Below the pieces are notes generated by a model, which saw nothing but the letters and a program-made list of their open reading frames with translations, made no database searches and was not told where the DNA came from. A DNA stretch of 14,640 bases. It comes from an uncultured Opitutia bacterium (lineage in GTDB: Bacteria; Verrucomicrobiota; Verrucomicrobiia; Opitutales; Opitutaceae). The stretch is from assembly GCA_903938935.1 (NCBI GenBank), contig CAJAFD010000511.1, positions 1 through 14,640 of the forward strand, written 5' to 3'. Positions 1 to 6,570 of this stretch are shown here, one piece after another (the first letter of the stretch is position 1; each line of letters starts with the position of its first letter). The position numbers and the translations under genes were made by a program.

Positions 1-1001
1 GCGCGTTTCGAAAAATCATAGACCGCGATCTGGAAATTGCGGCCCACTCGAATGGTGAACGCGATCTTGTTAGGGTTGGTGCGGCTCCAATCTGGCTCGG
101 CGCAATAACCACTGATGCCCGAGGTGAGACGCGTCGGGGCGCCGCCGCTCACGGGCATCGTGTAAAGTTGCGGACCGGGCTCGCTGGCGAAAACGAGGCG
201 CGATCCGTCGGGCGAAAAGGTCGGCGAAGATTTCACGGCGTCGGAGCGAGTTTTGCGCGCGACGGCACGGCCTTGGGCATTGCTGACGTAGATTTCTGGC
301 GTGCCTTCACCGCTGAGAATCATCGCGACTTGCGAGCCGTTGGGACTGAAACGGGCGCCGCTGTTCGTGCCCTTGAAGCTCACGAACGTGGAACGCTGAT
401 AGCTGCCGAGATCGATGGTGAAAATATCAGGAAACCCGGACTTATAAAAACTGGTATAGATCAGCCGCGAGCCGTCCGGTGCCCAGCGGGGATTGAGCGC
501 GATCGAATTGTCGCGAGTGATCTGCTTCACTTCGCCGAACATCACATCCCCGGTGTAAATTTCTTTTTTGCCGGTGCGCTCGTTGATGAAAGCGAGTTTC
601 GCGGCGAAGTAACCGCGCAGCCCGAGGCCGTTGGTTTTGACGACGGCGACGTCCGCCGCTTTCAGTAAGGCATTGCGCGCGCTGGAGCCCGTGACCACTT
701 CCGAAGCGACGGGGGTGCCGCTAGGCGTTTTGGTGATATCGACGCGCACCTGCGTGGGCGTCACCGCGGAAAACTTGATGTCGAAAGCAAAACCACTCGC
801 GACCAGCCGATAGCGCCCATGCGTCCCGAAAGCTTGAAGCGCGAGGGCGTTGAGCTCGGGCGTGTTGGCCGAGACGCGGATGGGCAGGGTTTTGTTTTCG
901 GCGATGACTTCGATTTTACCGATGTCTCGCACGGGTTGGGCCCGCAGGGAGAAACTCGCAGCGGTGATTAATACCAAAGTTAAACGGATGAAAGATTGCA
1001 T
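1..1001 (-). CDS. tolB: TolB-like beta-propeller protein of the Tol-Pal system (3' end cut off by window edge)
   Basis: The minus strand reads open from an ATG at 1001 to the left edge, giving 333 complete codons with no stop. Residues 1-22 form a signal peptide (short basic start, hydrophobic LTLVLITAASFSL, then RAQ). Residues 23-135 are a small N-terminal alpha/beta domain. From about 136 there are TolB/PD40-type propeller blades: NPRWAPDGSRLIYTS (170-184), ARFSPNGSQVAMI (216-228), SPTFSPDGSRLVFAS (259-273) and a diverged EPDWSRTNPNKIAF (302-315). TolB is a periplasmic protein that works with Pal and the TolQRA motor in outer-membrane constriction and integrity. Family members are usually around 400-430 residues, so the final blade or two probably lies off the window. 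The gene is divergent from the Mrp gene, with no tolQ, tolR or tolA immediately upstream. The family call is firm; the exact role as Tol-Pal TolB, rather than another PD40 protein, is inferred. Confidence 0.88.
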   Translation of the reverse strand, partial: MQSFIRLTLVLITAASFSLRAQPVRDIGKIEVIAENKTLPIRVSANTPELNALALQAFGTHGRYRLVASGFAFDIKFSAVTPTQVRVDITKTPSGTPVASEVVTGSSARNALLKAADVAVVKTNGLGLRGYFAAKLAFINERTGKKEIYTGDVMFGEVKQITRDNSIALNPRWAPDGSRLIYTSFYKSGFPDIFTIDLGSYQRSTFVSFKGTNSGARFSPNGSQVAMILSGEGTPEIYVSNAQGRAVARKTRSDAVKSSPTFSPDGSRLVFASEPGPQLYTMPVSGGAPTRLTSGISGYCAEPDWSRTNPNKIAFTIRVGRNFQIAVYDFSKR

Positions 1002-1091
1002 GGTGGAGAAGGTTGATGCGCGATGAAGGGGATTTCTATTTGCGCGCCGCGCCGTCATAACAACTCTAATTTACTAAACATTCGAACCGCC
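1002..1091. promoter_or_regulatory. Divergent intergenic region between tolB and mrp
   Basis: This 90-bp stretch must hold promoters for two genes read in opposite directions if the mrp GTG start is right. It contains an A/T-richer patch (about 1056-1083) in otherwise GC-rich DNA. On the minus strand TTGTTA (1058-1063) lies 17 bases before AATAGA, a weak candidate promoter for tolB. I see no convincing -35/-10 pair for mrp and no operator palindrome. Confidence 0.3.
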
Positions 1092-2183
1092 GTGACCACC
1101 GAAGAAATCAAAGTCCACCTGCAACAGGTAAAATACCCCGGCTTCAGCCGTGATATCGTTTCGTTTGGACTCGTGCGGTCCGCAGCGTTGGTCGACGGCG
1201 TCGCCAAAGTGGCCCTCGGCCTGACCACCAGCGATCCCAAGATCCCACTCCATCTAAAATCGGAGGTCGAAAAATGTCTCCGCGCCATCCCCGGCGTGAG
1301 CGAAGTCATCATTGATATCTCAGTCCAAGCCGCCCGCCCGGCCGCACCCGCCAACGGTGCCGGTAATCTCCCCGGTGCCAGCGCCACGCCCAAGACCGCA
1401 AAATACTCCGTCGCCATCGCCTCAGGCAAAGGCGGCGTCGGCAAAAGCACATTTGCCGTCAATCTCGCCTGCGCCCTAGCCCAAGTCCTCACCGCGCAAG
1501 GGCGCCCTGGCCGCGTCGGCCTCATGGATTGCGACATCTACGGCCCGAGCGTGCCTCTCATGATGGGCTTACAAGGGCGCCCCGAAGTCGAAGGCGAAGG
1601 AGCCGCTTCCACGTTGATCCCACTCGAACGCCACGGGGTGAAAGTCATGAGCATGGGTTTCCTCGTCGACGACAACACGCCCGTCGTCTGGCGCGGCCCG
1701 ATGATCATGAAGACGATTCAGCAATTCGTCCAAAACGTGAAATGGGGCGAGCTCGATGTCTTACTCGTCGACCTGCCGCCCGGCACCGGCGATGCGCAAC
1801 TTTCCCTTGTGCAAACCCTCCCCCTCGACGGCGCTGTGCTCGTCACCACGCCCCAACCCGCCGCCACCCAAGTAGCGCGCAAGGGCGGACTGATGTTTCA
1901 AAAGGTCAACGTCCCGCTCCTCGGCGTCGCGGAAAACATGAGTTACTTCGTCGATCCCGCCGGACAAAAGCACACGCTGTTCGGCGAGGGCGGCGGCATC
2001 ATCACCGCGGAGCGCCTCGGCACGTCGCTACTCGGCCAAGTTCCGCTCATTCCGGAAATCCGCGCGGGCGGCGACGCCGGCGAACCGATCGTGGTCAGCG
2101 CACCCGCCAGTCTGGCCGGGCGCACGTTCCGCGAAATCGCCGAGACGTTGCTCGCCCGCTTGGTCAAGCCCATGCCCGTTTAA
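1092..2183 (+). CDS. mrp: Mrp/ApbC-family P-loop ATPase (iron-sulfur cluster carrier type), without CxxC
   Basis: This is a cytoplasmic P-loop NTPase of the Mrp/ApbC/Nbp35 family, whose members carry or deliver Fe-S clusters. From the GTG at 1092 it has 363 residues. An N-terminal MIP18/DUF59 domain spans about 1-78 (EIKVHLQQVKYPGFSRDIVS, then CLRAIPGVSEVIIDI), followed by an Ala/Pro linker (80-103). The ATPase domain has the deviant Walker A GKGGVGKST (112-120), DCDIYGPSVPLMMG (146-159) and the Walker B/switch LLVDLPPGTGD (224-234). The usual CxxC just after ENMS is absent: the sequence reads ENMSYFVDPAGQK (281-293). I prefer the GTG start because MTTEEIKVHLQQ aligns with the start of the DUF59 domain. 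The alternative ATG at 1023 adds 23 non-family residues and would leave only 21 bp between it and the divergent tolB start. No ribosome binding site is visible at either start. The family call is firm; cluster binding is doubtful. Confidence 0.93.
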   Translation: MTTEEIKVHLQQVKYPGFSRDIVSFGLVRSAALVDGVAKVALGLTTSDPKIPLHLKSEVEKCLRAIPGVSEVIIDISVQAARPAAPANGAGNLPGASATPKTAKYSVAIASGKGGVGKSTFAVNLACALAQVLTAQGRPGRVGLMDCDIYGPSVPLMMGLQGRPEVEGEGAASTLIPLERHGVKVMSMGFLVDDNTPVVWRGPMIMKTIQQFVQNVKWGELDVLLVDLPPGTGDAQLSLVQTLPLDGAVLVTTPQPAATQVARKGGLMFQKVNVPLLGVAENMSYFVDPAGQKHTLFGEGGGIITAERLGTSLLGQVPLIPEIRAGGDAGEPIVVSAPASLAGRTFREIAETLLARLVKPMPV

Positions 2184-2211
2184 TGGTTAAAATTTGATGG
2201 CATCGTGGGCA

Positions 2212-2242
2212 TTGACAGGCCTCCGGCGCTCACTCTCATTTT
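2212..2242 (+). promoter_or_regulatory. Candidate promoter for the small gene at 2265
   Basis: A perfect TTGACA (2212-2217) is followed after 17 bases by CTCATTTTT, 23 bp before the ATG at 2265. The -10 match to TATAAT is poor. The T-run sits at the same distance as in the candidate promoters at 4780 and 5450, which is the main reason to take it seriously. Confidence 0.35.
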
Positions 2243-2264
2243 TGGCACGTCGACGACCCGCTGC

Positions 2265-2564
2265 ATGACTTCTACCACCCAAGAGTCCGCCCTTTCCTCG
2301 TCCCGCGAGTTTGTGAAGCAATCTAGCCTGTACCAAGAATTTTTGGCCGAGCGTGAGGAGATTTTAAAACACAAATGGCTCGAGTCGGAACGCCTAGGGT
2401 ACGACATCGGTTTTGAACGGGCGTTGCTCGATTGGATTCGCAAACACCGCGAGAGCTGGCGCGCCGCGCGCCGTCAACAAAGTGGACCAGCGGCGACCGC
2501 CGCAGTTCACACATCGCCGCCCTTCGCGCCGGCCAGCCAAATCCAAAAACCCATCGGGACCTAA
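2265..2564 (+). CDS. Small conserved-looking protein with HKWxxSExxGxDIG motif
   Basis: A 99-residue protein starting at the ATG at 2265. An in-frame start 60 bases upstream would add a tail overlapping the candidate promoter. The core, residues 22-70, reads LYQEFLAEREEILKHKWLES then ERLGYDIGFERALLDWIRKH and RESWR: helical, amphipathic and charged. The last 30 residues are Ala/Pro/Gln-rich and low complexity. There is no signal peptide or membrane segment. The H(K/R)WxxSExxGxD(I/V)G pattern resembles the end of DUF4032-type domains and small proteins I recall from Verrucomicrobia, but I cannot confirm the match. Function unknown; a regulatory or scaffold role is conceivable. It lies 81 bp after mrp on the same strand, with its own candidate promoter and a terminator downstream. 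Coding is supported by the ordered motif and codon pattern. Confidence 0.75.
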   Translation: MTSTTQESALSSSREFVKQSSLYQEFLAEREEILKHKWLESERLGYDIGFERALLDWIRKHRESWRAARRQQSGPAATAAVHTSPPFAPASQIQKPIGT

Positions 2565-2640
2565 GCGTCCTGGCGCCATTTTGCTGGGCTTTTCAGCGCC
2601 GCAGCCAGACCTAGCGGGAGGTCTAAACTTAGCCCGCAAA

Positions 2641-2666
2641 AAAACCGAGCGTTGCGGCTCGGTTTT
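2641..2666. terminator. Bidirectional intrinsic terminator between the 2265 gene and rpmG
   Basis: AAAACCGAGC (2641-2650) and GCTCGGTTTT (2657-2666) form a perfect 10-bp inverted repeat around a 6-nt loop. It carries a T-run on the plus strand and, by symmetry with the A-run from 2638, on the minus strand. It sits between two converging genes, 76 bp after the stop of the plus-strand gene and 30 bp after the rpmG stop, so it can serve both. Confidence 0.85.
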
Positions 2667-2696
2667 GAAACTTACGAAACGGTAAACGCGGAACGT

Positions 2697-2861
2697 TTAC
2701 TTGATTTCCTTATGGAGCGTGTGGCGCTTGAGGAAGGGGTTGTACTTCTTCTTCTCGATGCGCTCGGTCACGGTCTTTTTATTCCGCTTCGTGAGATAAC
2801 GGGAGGCGGGCTTGCCCTCTTTTTTGGCTTCGGTGCATTCTAGGGTGACGACTTCTTGCAT
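2697..2861 (-). CDS. rpmG: 50S ribosomal protein L33
   Basis: This 54-residue basic protein has the L33 pattern throughout: VTLECTEAKKEGKPASRYLT near the N-terminus, RNKK, then TERIEKKKYNPFLKRHTLHK and EIK at the end. L33 is a small protein of the large ribosomal subunit near the E site. Only one cysteine (C9) is present, so this is the zinc-free (C-minus) form, lacking the two CxxC pairs of the zinc-binding type. The start at 2861 gives the normal length; a longer in-frame reading to 2954 would add an unrelated extension. No ribosome binding site precedes the ATG. It lies 89 bp downstream of the EIIA-DAC gene on the same strand and could be cotranscribed or have its own promoter. It ends at the palindromic terminator. 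Confidence 0.96.
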   Translation of the reverse strand: MQEVVTLECTEAKKEGKPASRYLTKRNKKTVTERIEKKKYNPFLKRHTLHKEIK

Positions 2862-2950
2862 GGTTATAAAAGGTTGAAGGGTCAGAGCAAAGCCCGCGGG
2901 CGCGGTGCTGCAACCCCAATCTTCCAAGCCTCCCCACCCCACCGAACGCC

Positions 2951-4294
2951 TCAACGGCGTTTTTCAGTGAGCGGCAACATCACCCCGCGCCGGAAAAGAG
3001 TCACTTGGCTGGTGCTAGAAGAGACGACGATCGCGATGCAATTGCTCGCCACACTGATCGCCGCAGCCGCCGCATGCCGGCTCCCCAAACCGCTGGGCAA
3101 TGCGTGGTTGCTATCGGTCGCTTGGATCAGGCTGCCCGCCGATTCCACCACGCCATCGCCGCGAATCGTGAACGCGCCATCGATGGACGAAAACTCTTTC
3201 ACCGTCTCATCCATGAACGGATTGAGGATATTTCGCTCTTCTTCCTTGTAGCCAAAAAAAGGATTCAAAACGAGCGGTTTGCAGAGTGCGGCGACTTTTT
3301 CGGAATCGCCCACCACAAACAAACACCCGACCGGCCGACCCTCGCGTCCTTCCACCGCGAGCTCAGTAGCCACGGCCAACACGCGCTCCAACACCTCGGG
3401 CTTCACATCATCCGGCAACAAATCCGCCGTCTGCCCCGTGAGTAACGTCTGGAATTCGCGCTCGATATCGACGACGACGAGCGTGTCGAACTGGTTGCTC
3501 CCCGTCATGCCGTCGAGGCAGCAAATGCGATCCGTGAATTTCAAAACCCCGCGCGTGAGTGCCACCAAGATCGCACTGCGCAACTGCGCCATGCGTTGAT
3601 TGGAAAACGATCGCACCTGGATCGTCTCGGCAAAATCGCGTTCGTTATCGCCGGCCTCGATGGGGTTACGCGTAACTAAGATCGTCTTCATCTTCAGACT
3701 GAACGCGGCGCGATCAATCCCTCCGATAAATGTATCGCCAAAAACCATCAACGCATCGCAGGCCGCGCCCTTCGCCACGCGCTGCGCCTCGCGCAACATG
3801 AGGCGATTGACGCGATTCTGCTGAGTCTGCACGGGCCGGATGCCGCCAAAACCGCCCACTAAACGCTCATAAAGTTGATCCAGATCCGGGGCCTGCACGA
3901 GGCCATCGACCATCGTTTGCTCCTTCACTTGCCGCGCGATCGAAGCCAGCACCTGCAAGTAATCGCGGGCTTTTTCACCGGCGATCAACATCACGATCAG
4001 ATGCACCCGCTCGTCGGCCAAAGCCCCGTCATGCCGAATGCCCGCGCGACTGCGGCCGATCGCGAGGATGTAGCGCCGCGACATTTTTACGCGCACGTGC
4101 GGCAGAGCCACCCCGAGCCCGAGGTAGGTCGTCATCGTGCTCTCGCGCGCCAACAGTCCTTTCAACAAAGCCTCGGGCTTGAGATCCGAAAAACTCGCCA
4201 CACTCACCGCGAGCAATTCCTGCAACGCGCCCGGCAGATCCCCGCTCCGCAAATCAATGATGCGGCTGCGAGCGATGATTTTTTCTAACCGCAT
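2951..4294 (-). CDS. PTS EIIA-type / alpha-beta / DisA_N (DAC) fusion, putative diadenylate cyclase
   Basis: A 447-residue cytoplasmic protein in three parts. Residues 1-150 match the fructose/nitrogen-type PTS EIIA fold, with GLGVALPHVRV (59-69) placing the phosphoacceptor at H66. Residues about 160-315 form a Rossmann-like alpha/beta region (ACDALMVFGDTFIGGID, KTILVTRNP), similar as I recall to the pyruvate-kinase-C-like domain ahead of archaeal DacZ-type cyclases. Residues about 320-445 look like a DAC domain: GCLFVVGDSEKV (323-334), the DGA motif D372-G373-A374, VVESAG, GLGSRHAAAAAIS (402-414) and AIVVSS. DAC domains condense two ATP into c-di-AMP. The usual RHR reads RHA here, and the following VSEETG-like stretch reads VVSSSTS, so activity is not assured. 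No membrane segment, and no CdaR or GlmM partner nearby. It follows nuoA by 24 bp on the same strand, so cotranscription is likely. Domain calls are strong; coupling of EIIA phosphorylation to cyclase activity is inference. Confidence 0.85.
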   Translation of the reverse strand: MRLEKIIARSRIIDLRSGDLPGALQELLAVSVASFSDLKPEALLKGLLARESTMTTYLGLGVALPHVRVKMSRRYILAIGRSRAGIRHDGALADERVHLIVMLIAGEKARDYLQVLASIARQVKEQTMVDGLVQAPDLDQLYERLVGGFGGIRPVQTQQNRVNRLMLREAQRVAKGAACDALMVFGDTFIGGIDRAAFSLKMKTILVTRNPIEAGDNERDFAETIQVRSFSNQRMAQLRSAILVALTRGVLKFTDRICCLDGMTGSNQFDTLVVVDIEREFQTLLTGQTADLLPDDVKPEVLERVLAVATELAVEGREGRPVGCLFVVGDSEKVAALCKPLVLNPFFGYKEEERNILNPFMDETVKEFSSIDGAFTIRGDGVVESAGSLIQATDSNHALPSGLGSRHAAAAAISVASNCIAIVVSSSTSQVTLFRRGVMLPLTEKRR

Positions 4295-4318
4295 GAAAAA
4301 ATTAAATTAACCGTCGAC

Positions 4319-4693
4319 TCACTTTTCCCAGTCGAGTGCGCCCTTCTTTACTTCGTAAATCAAACCGAGCACCAGCACGCCGATAAAGAAGAATACCGGC
4401 CCGATGATAGAGATCTGGTTAGCCAGAAACTCACGATAAATAAACGTCCACGGCACCAAAATCACGATCTCCAGATCGAACAACATGAACAAAAGCGCCG
4501 TGAGGAAAAACTTCACCGAGAAGCGCGTGTGCACGATCCCTTCCGAAGGCACACCACACTCGTAGGCCGAGTCCTTGATCTTGTTAAGCTTGGCCCGTTG
4601 ACCGAAAAAATGACTCGCCCCAATCACAAAGGCAGTAATGCCGCCGGCTAATAAGACTTGGATTAGAAAAGGGATATAATCTGCAGAAATCAT
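4319..4693 (-). CDS. nuoA: NADH-quinone oxidoreductase subunit A
   Basis: NuoA (ND3 homologue) is a small membrane subunit of respiratory complex I at the junction of the peripheral and membrane arms. The 124-residue protein has three membrane segments (about 8-30, 62-85, 95-115). It has the conserved loop with YECGVPSEG (44-52), SVKFFLTALLFMLFDLE (59-75) and the family's C-terminal YEVKKGALDWEK. Length is normal. The start at 4693 is divergent from the plus-strand gene at 4818. The bases upstream include AAGG about 8 nt before the ATG, only a weak ribosome-binding site. Unlike the usual nuoABCD order, no nuoB follows; the next gene downstream is the EIIA-DAC fusion. The rest of complex I must be encoded outside the window. 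Confidence 0.96.
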   Translation of the reverse strand: MISADYIPFLIQVLLAGGITAFVIGASHFFGQRAKLNKIKDSAYECGVPSEGIVHTRFSVKFFLTALLFMLFDLEIVILVPWTFIYREFLANQISIIGPVFFFIGVLVLGLIYEVKKGALDWEK

Positions 4694-4779
4694 GTCGCCT
4701 TATGAAATGGGGCGAGCCCACCCGCCGAGACAAGAGGGAATTTCACGCCTTCTGCAATCAGCCCGCCCCGGCTCCACAA

Positions 4780-4811
4780 TTGACGCAACCCACCACCCAG
4801 CCTAACTTTTT
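4780..4811 (+). promoter_or_regulatory. Candidate promoter for the exported-protein gene at 4818
   Basis: TTGACG (4780-4785) is followed after 17 bases by TAACTTTTTT (4803-4812), which fits a TAnnTTT form of -10. Transcription would then start within a few bases of the ATG at 4818, implying a very short or absent leader. This agrees with the lack of a Shine-Dalgarno site. The region also has to hold the nuoA promoter on the other strand, for which I found no good candidate. Confidence 0.4.
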
Positions 4812-4817
4812 TACACC

Positions 4818-5414
4818 ATGCTGCGCATTACACCACTTTGCTCCGCTACGATCGCCGCTTTCCTTGTGGTCACGGTGGCCTCAGCCCAGACCGCCCTGCC
4901 CAAAGACTCTCCATTTCTACCCGCTCCGGGCGCGGCCGCCTCCGAGGGTACGACTACGCAAGATGGGCTTGAACTCGCCGGCGTGAGCAGCACAGCCAAA
5001 AACACCTTGGTCTGCATCTATAACAACCAAACCAAACGCAGCCATTGGATTCCCGTTAGCGCCACCGTCGAAGGCATCAAGGTCCTCGCCTACGATGCCG
5101 CCCTCGACCAAGTGAGCCTATCCGTGGGCGGACAACAAAAAGTTCTTCGACTTCGTAAAGCCACCATCTCCGGTTCAGGGGTCACTAACTCCAACCCCGG
5201 AGCCGCCGCCGCCGGTTTCGCTACCCCCGCGGTCATGCCCATCACTCAAGGCACGCCACAACCACCACCGGCCCCTGGCTCCATCGCCCAGCAAGAGACC
5301 GAAGCCCGCATGCTGGTCAGCGACCTGTTGGAAATCGGCATCCAACAACGTAAAGCCTACGAAGACGCCCAGAAAAAAGCTGAAGCCGAAAAAAACCCGG
5401 CGAAAAAAGACTAA
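4818..5414 (+). CDS. Hypothetical exported protein with a GspC/PilP-like beta domain
   Basis: A 198-residue protein with a clear signal peptide: MLRITPLCSATIAAFLVVTV, likely cut after ASA at residue 23. The mature part begins with a Pro/Ala-rich stretch. It then has a compact beta domain at about 50-117: LELAGVSS, TLVCIYNN, SHWIPVSATVEGIKVLAYD, VSLSVGGQQKVLRLRK. That domain recalls the short GspC/PilP-type domain of secretion and pilus assembly proteins. A Gly/Ala/Pro linker (120-155) leads to a charged, probably helical tail rich in Lys, Glu and Ala (156-198). No catalytic residues stand out. It lies 111 bp before mreB on the same strand, with a candidate promoter in between, so it need not be in the mre operon. 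The exported nature is well supported; the domain similarity is by eye and the function is unknown. Confidence 0.85.
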   Translation: MLRITPLCSATIAAFLVVTVASAQTALPKDSPFLPAPGAAASEGTTTQDGLELAGVSSTAKNTLVCIYNNQTKRSHWIPVSATVEGIKVLAYDAALDQVSLSVGGQQKVLRLRKATISGSGVTNSNPGAAAAGFATPAVMPITQGTPQPPPAPGSIAQQETEARMLVSDLLEIGIQQRKAYEDAQKKAEAEKNPAKKD

Positions 5415-5449
5415 ACTCAGCCCGCCCTTTGCCCCGGCGGTTTACCGCG

Positions 5450-5480
5450 TTGACACTCTGATCAGCCACCCATTCGTTTC
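5450..5480 (+). promoter_or_regulatory. Candidate promoter for the mreB operon
   Basis: A perfect TTGACA (5450-5455) is followed after 17 bases by TTCGTTT, and lies 70 bp before the mreB ATG at 5526. The -10 is a poor TATAAT match but keeps the TTT at the same distance as the candidates at 2212 and 4780. A small GCGG-TTTA-CCGC inverted repeat (5437-5448) touches its upstream edge; I assign no function to it. Confidence 0.35.
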
Positions 5481-5525
5481 CGTCGGCGGAGACGCCGCCT
5501 CACTCTCGTCTCGACCCTCCCCATC

Positions 5526-6533
<1,008 letters not shown>

Positions 6534-6539
<6 letters not shown>

Positions 6540-6557
6540 GTCCCGCCTCAGCGAGGC
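6534..6557 (+). other. Short alternative hairpins at the mreB stop codon
   Basis: CTGAG (6536-6540, overlapping the mreB TGA) can pair with CTCAG (6547-6551). Alternatively GCCTC (6545-6549) pairs with GAGGC (6553-6557); the two are mutually exclusive. There is no T-run after them, so this is not an intrinsic terminator. It may be chance in GC-rich DNA. Confidence 0.25.
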
Positions 6558-6570
6558 CCCGCCCGTCGCG

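Noticed and set aside
168..668. Long plus-strand ORF over the tolB region
   Set aside because: It is the antisense shadow of tolB. The minus strand encodes clear propeller blades, while this frame has no recognisable motif.
1065..1091. GGTTCGAAT on the minus strand, like a tRNA T-loop
   Set aside because: The flanking bases cannot form the 5-bp T-stem and no acceptor, D or anticodon arm is present.
1529..2197. 222-codon ORF in another frame inside the mrp gene
   Set aside because: Arg/His-rich translation typical of an out-of-frame reading of GC-rich coding DNA; the Mrp frame has all family motifs.
2652..2843. 63-codon plus-strand ORF opposite rpmG
   Set aside because: rpmG on the minus strand is unmistakable; the plus frame is its complement and begins inside the terminator region.
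2945..2961. AACGCC/GGCGTT hairpin followed by TTTT on the plus strand
   Set aside because: The T-run is on the plus strand, where no gene ends nearby. On the minus strand it overlaps the EIIA-DAC stop codon and has no T-run after it.
4701..4986. 94-codon plus-strand ORF starting before the exported-protein gene
   Set aside because: It crosses the candidate promoter and runs out of frame through a well-supported signal-peptide gene.
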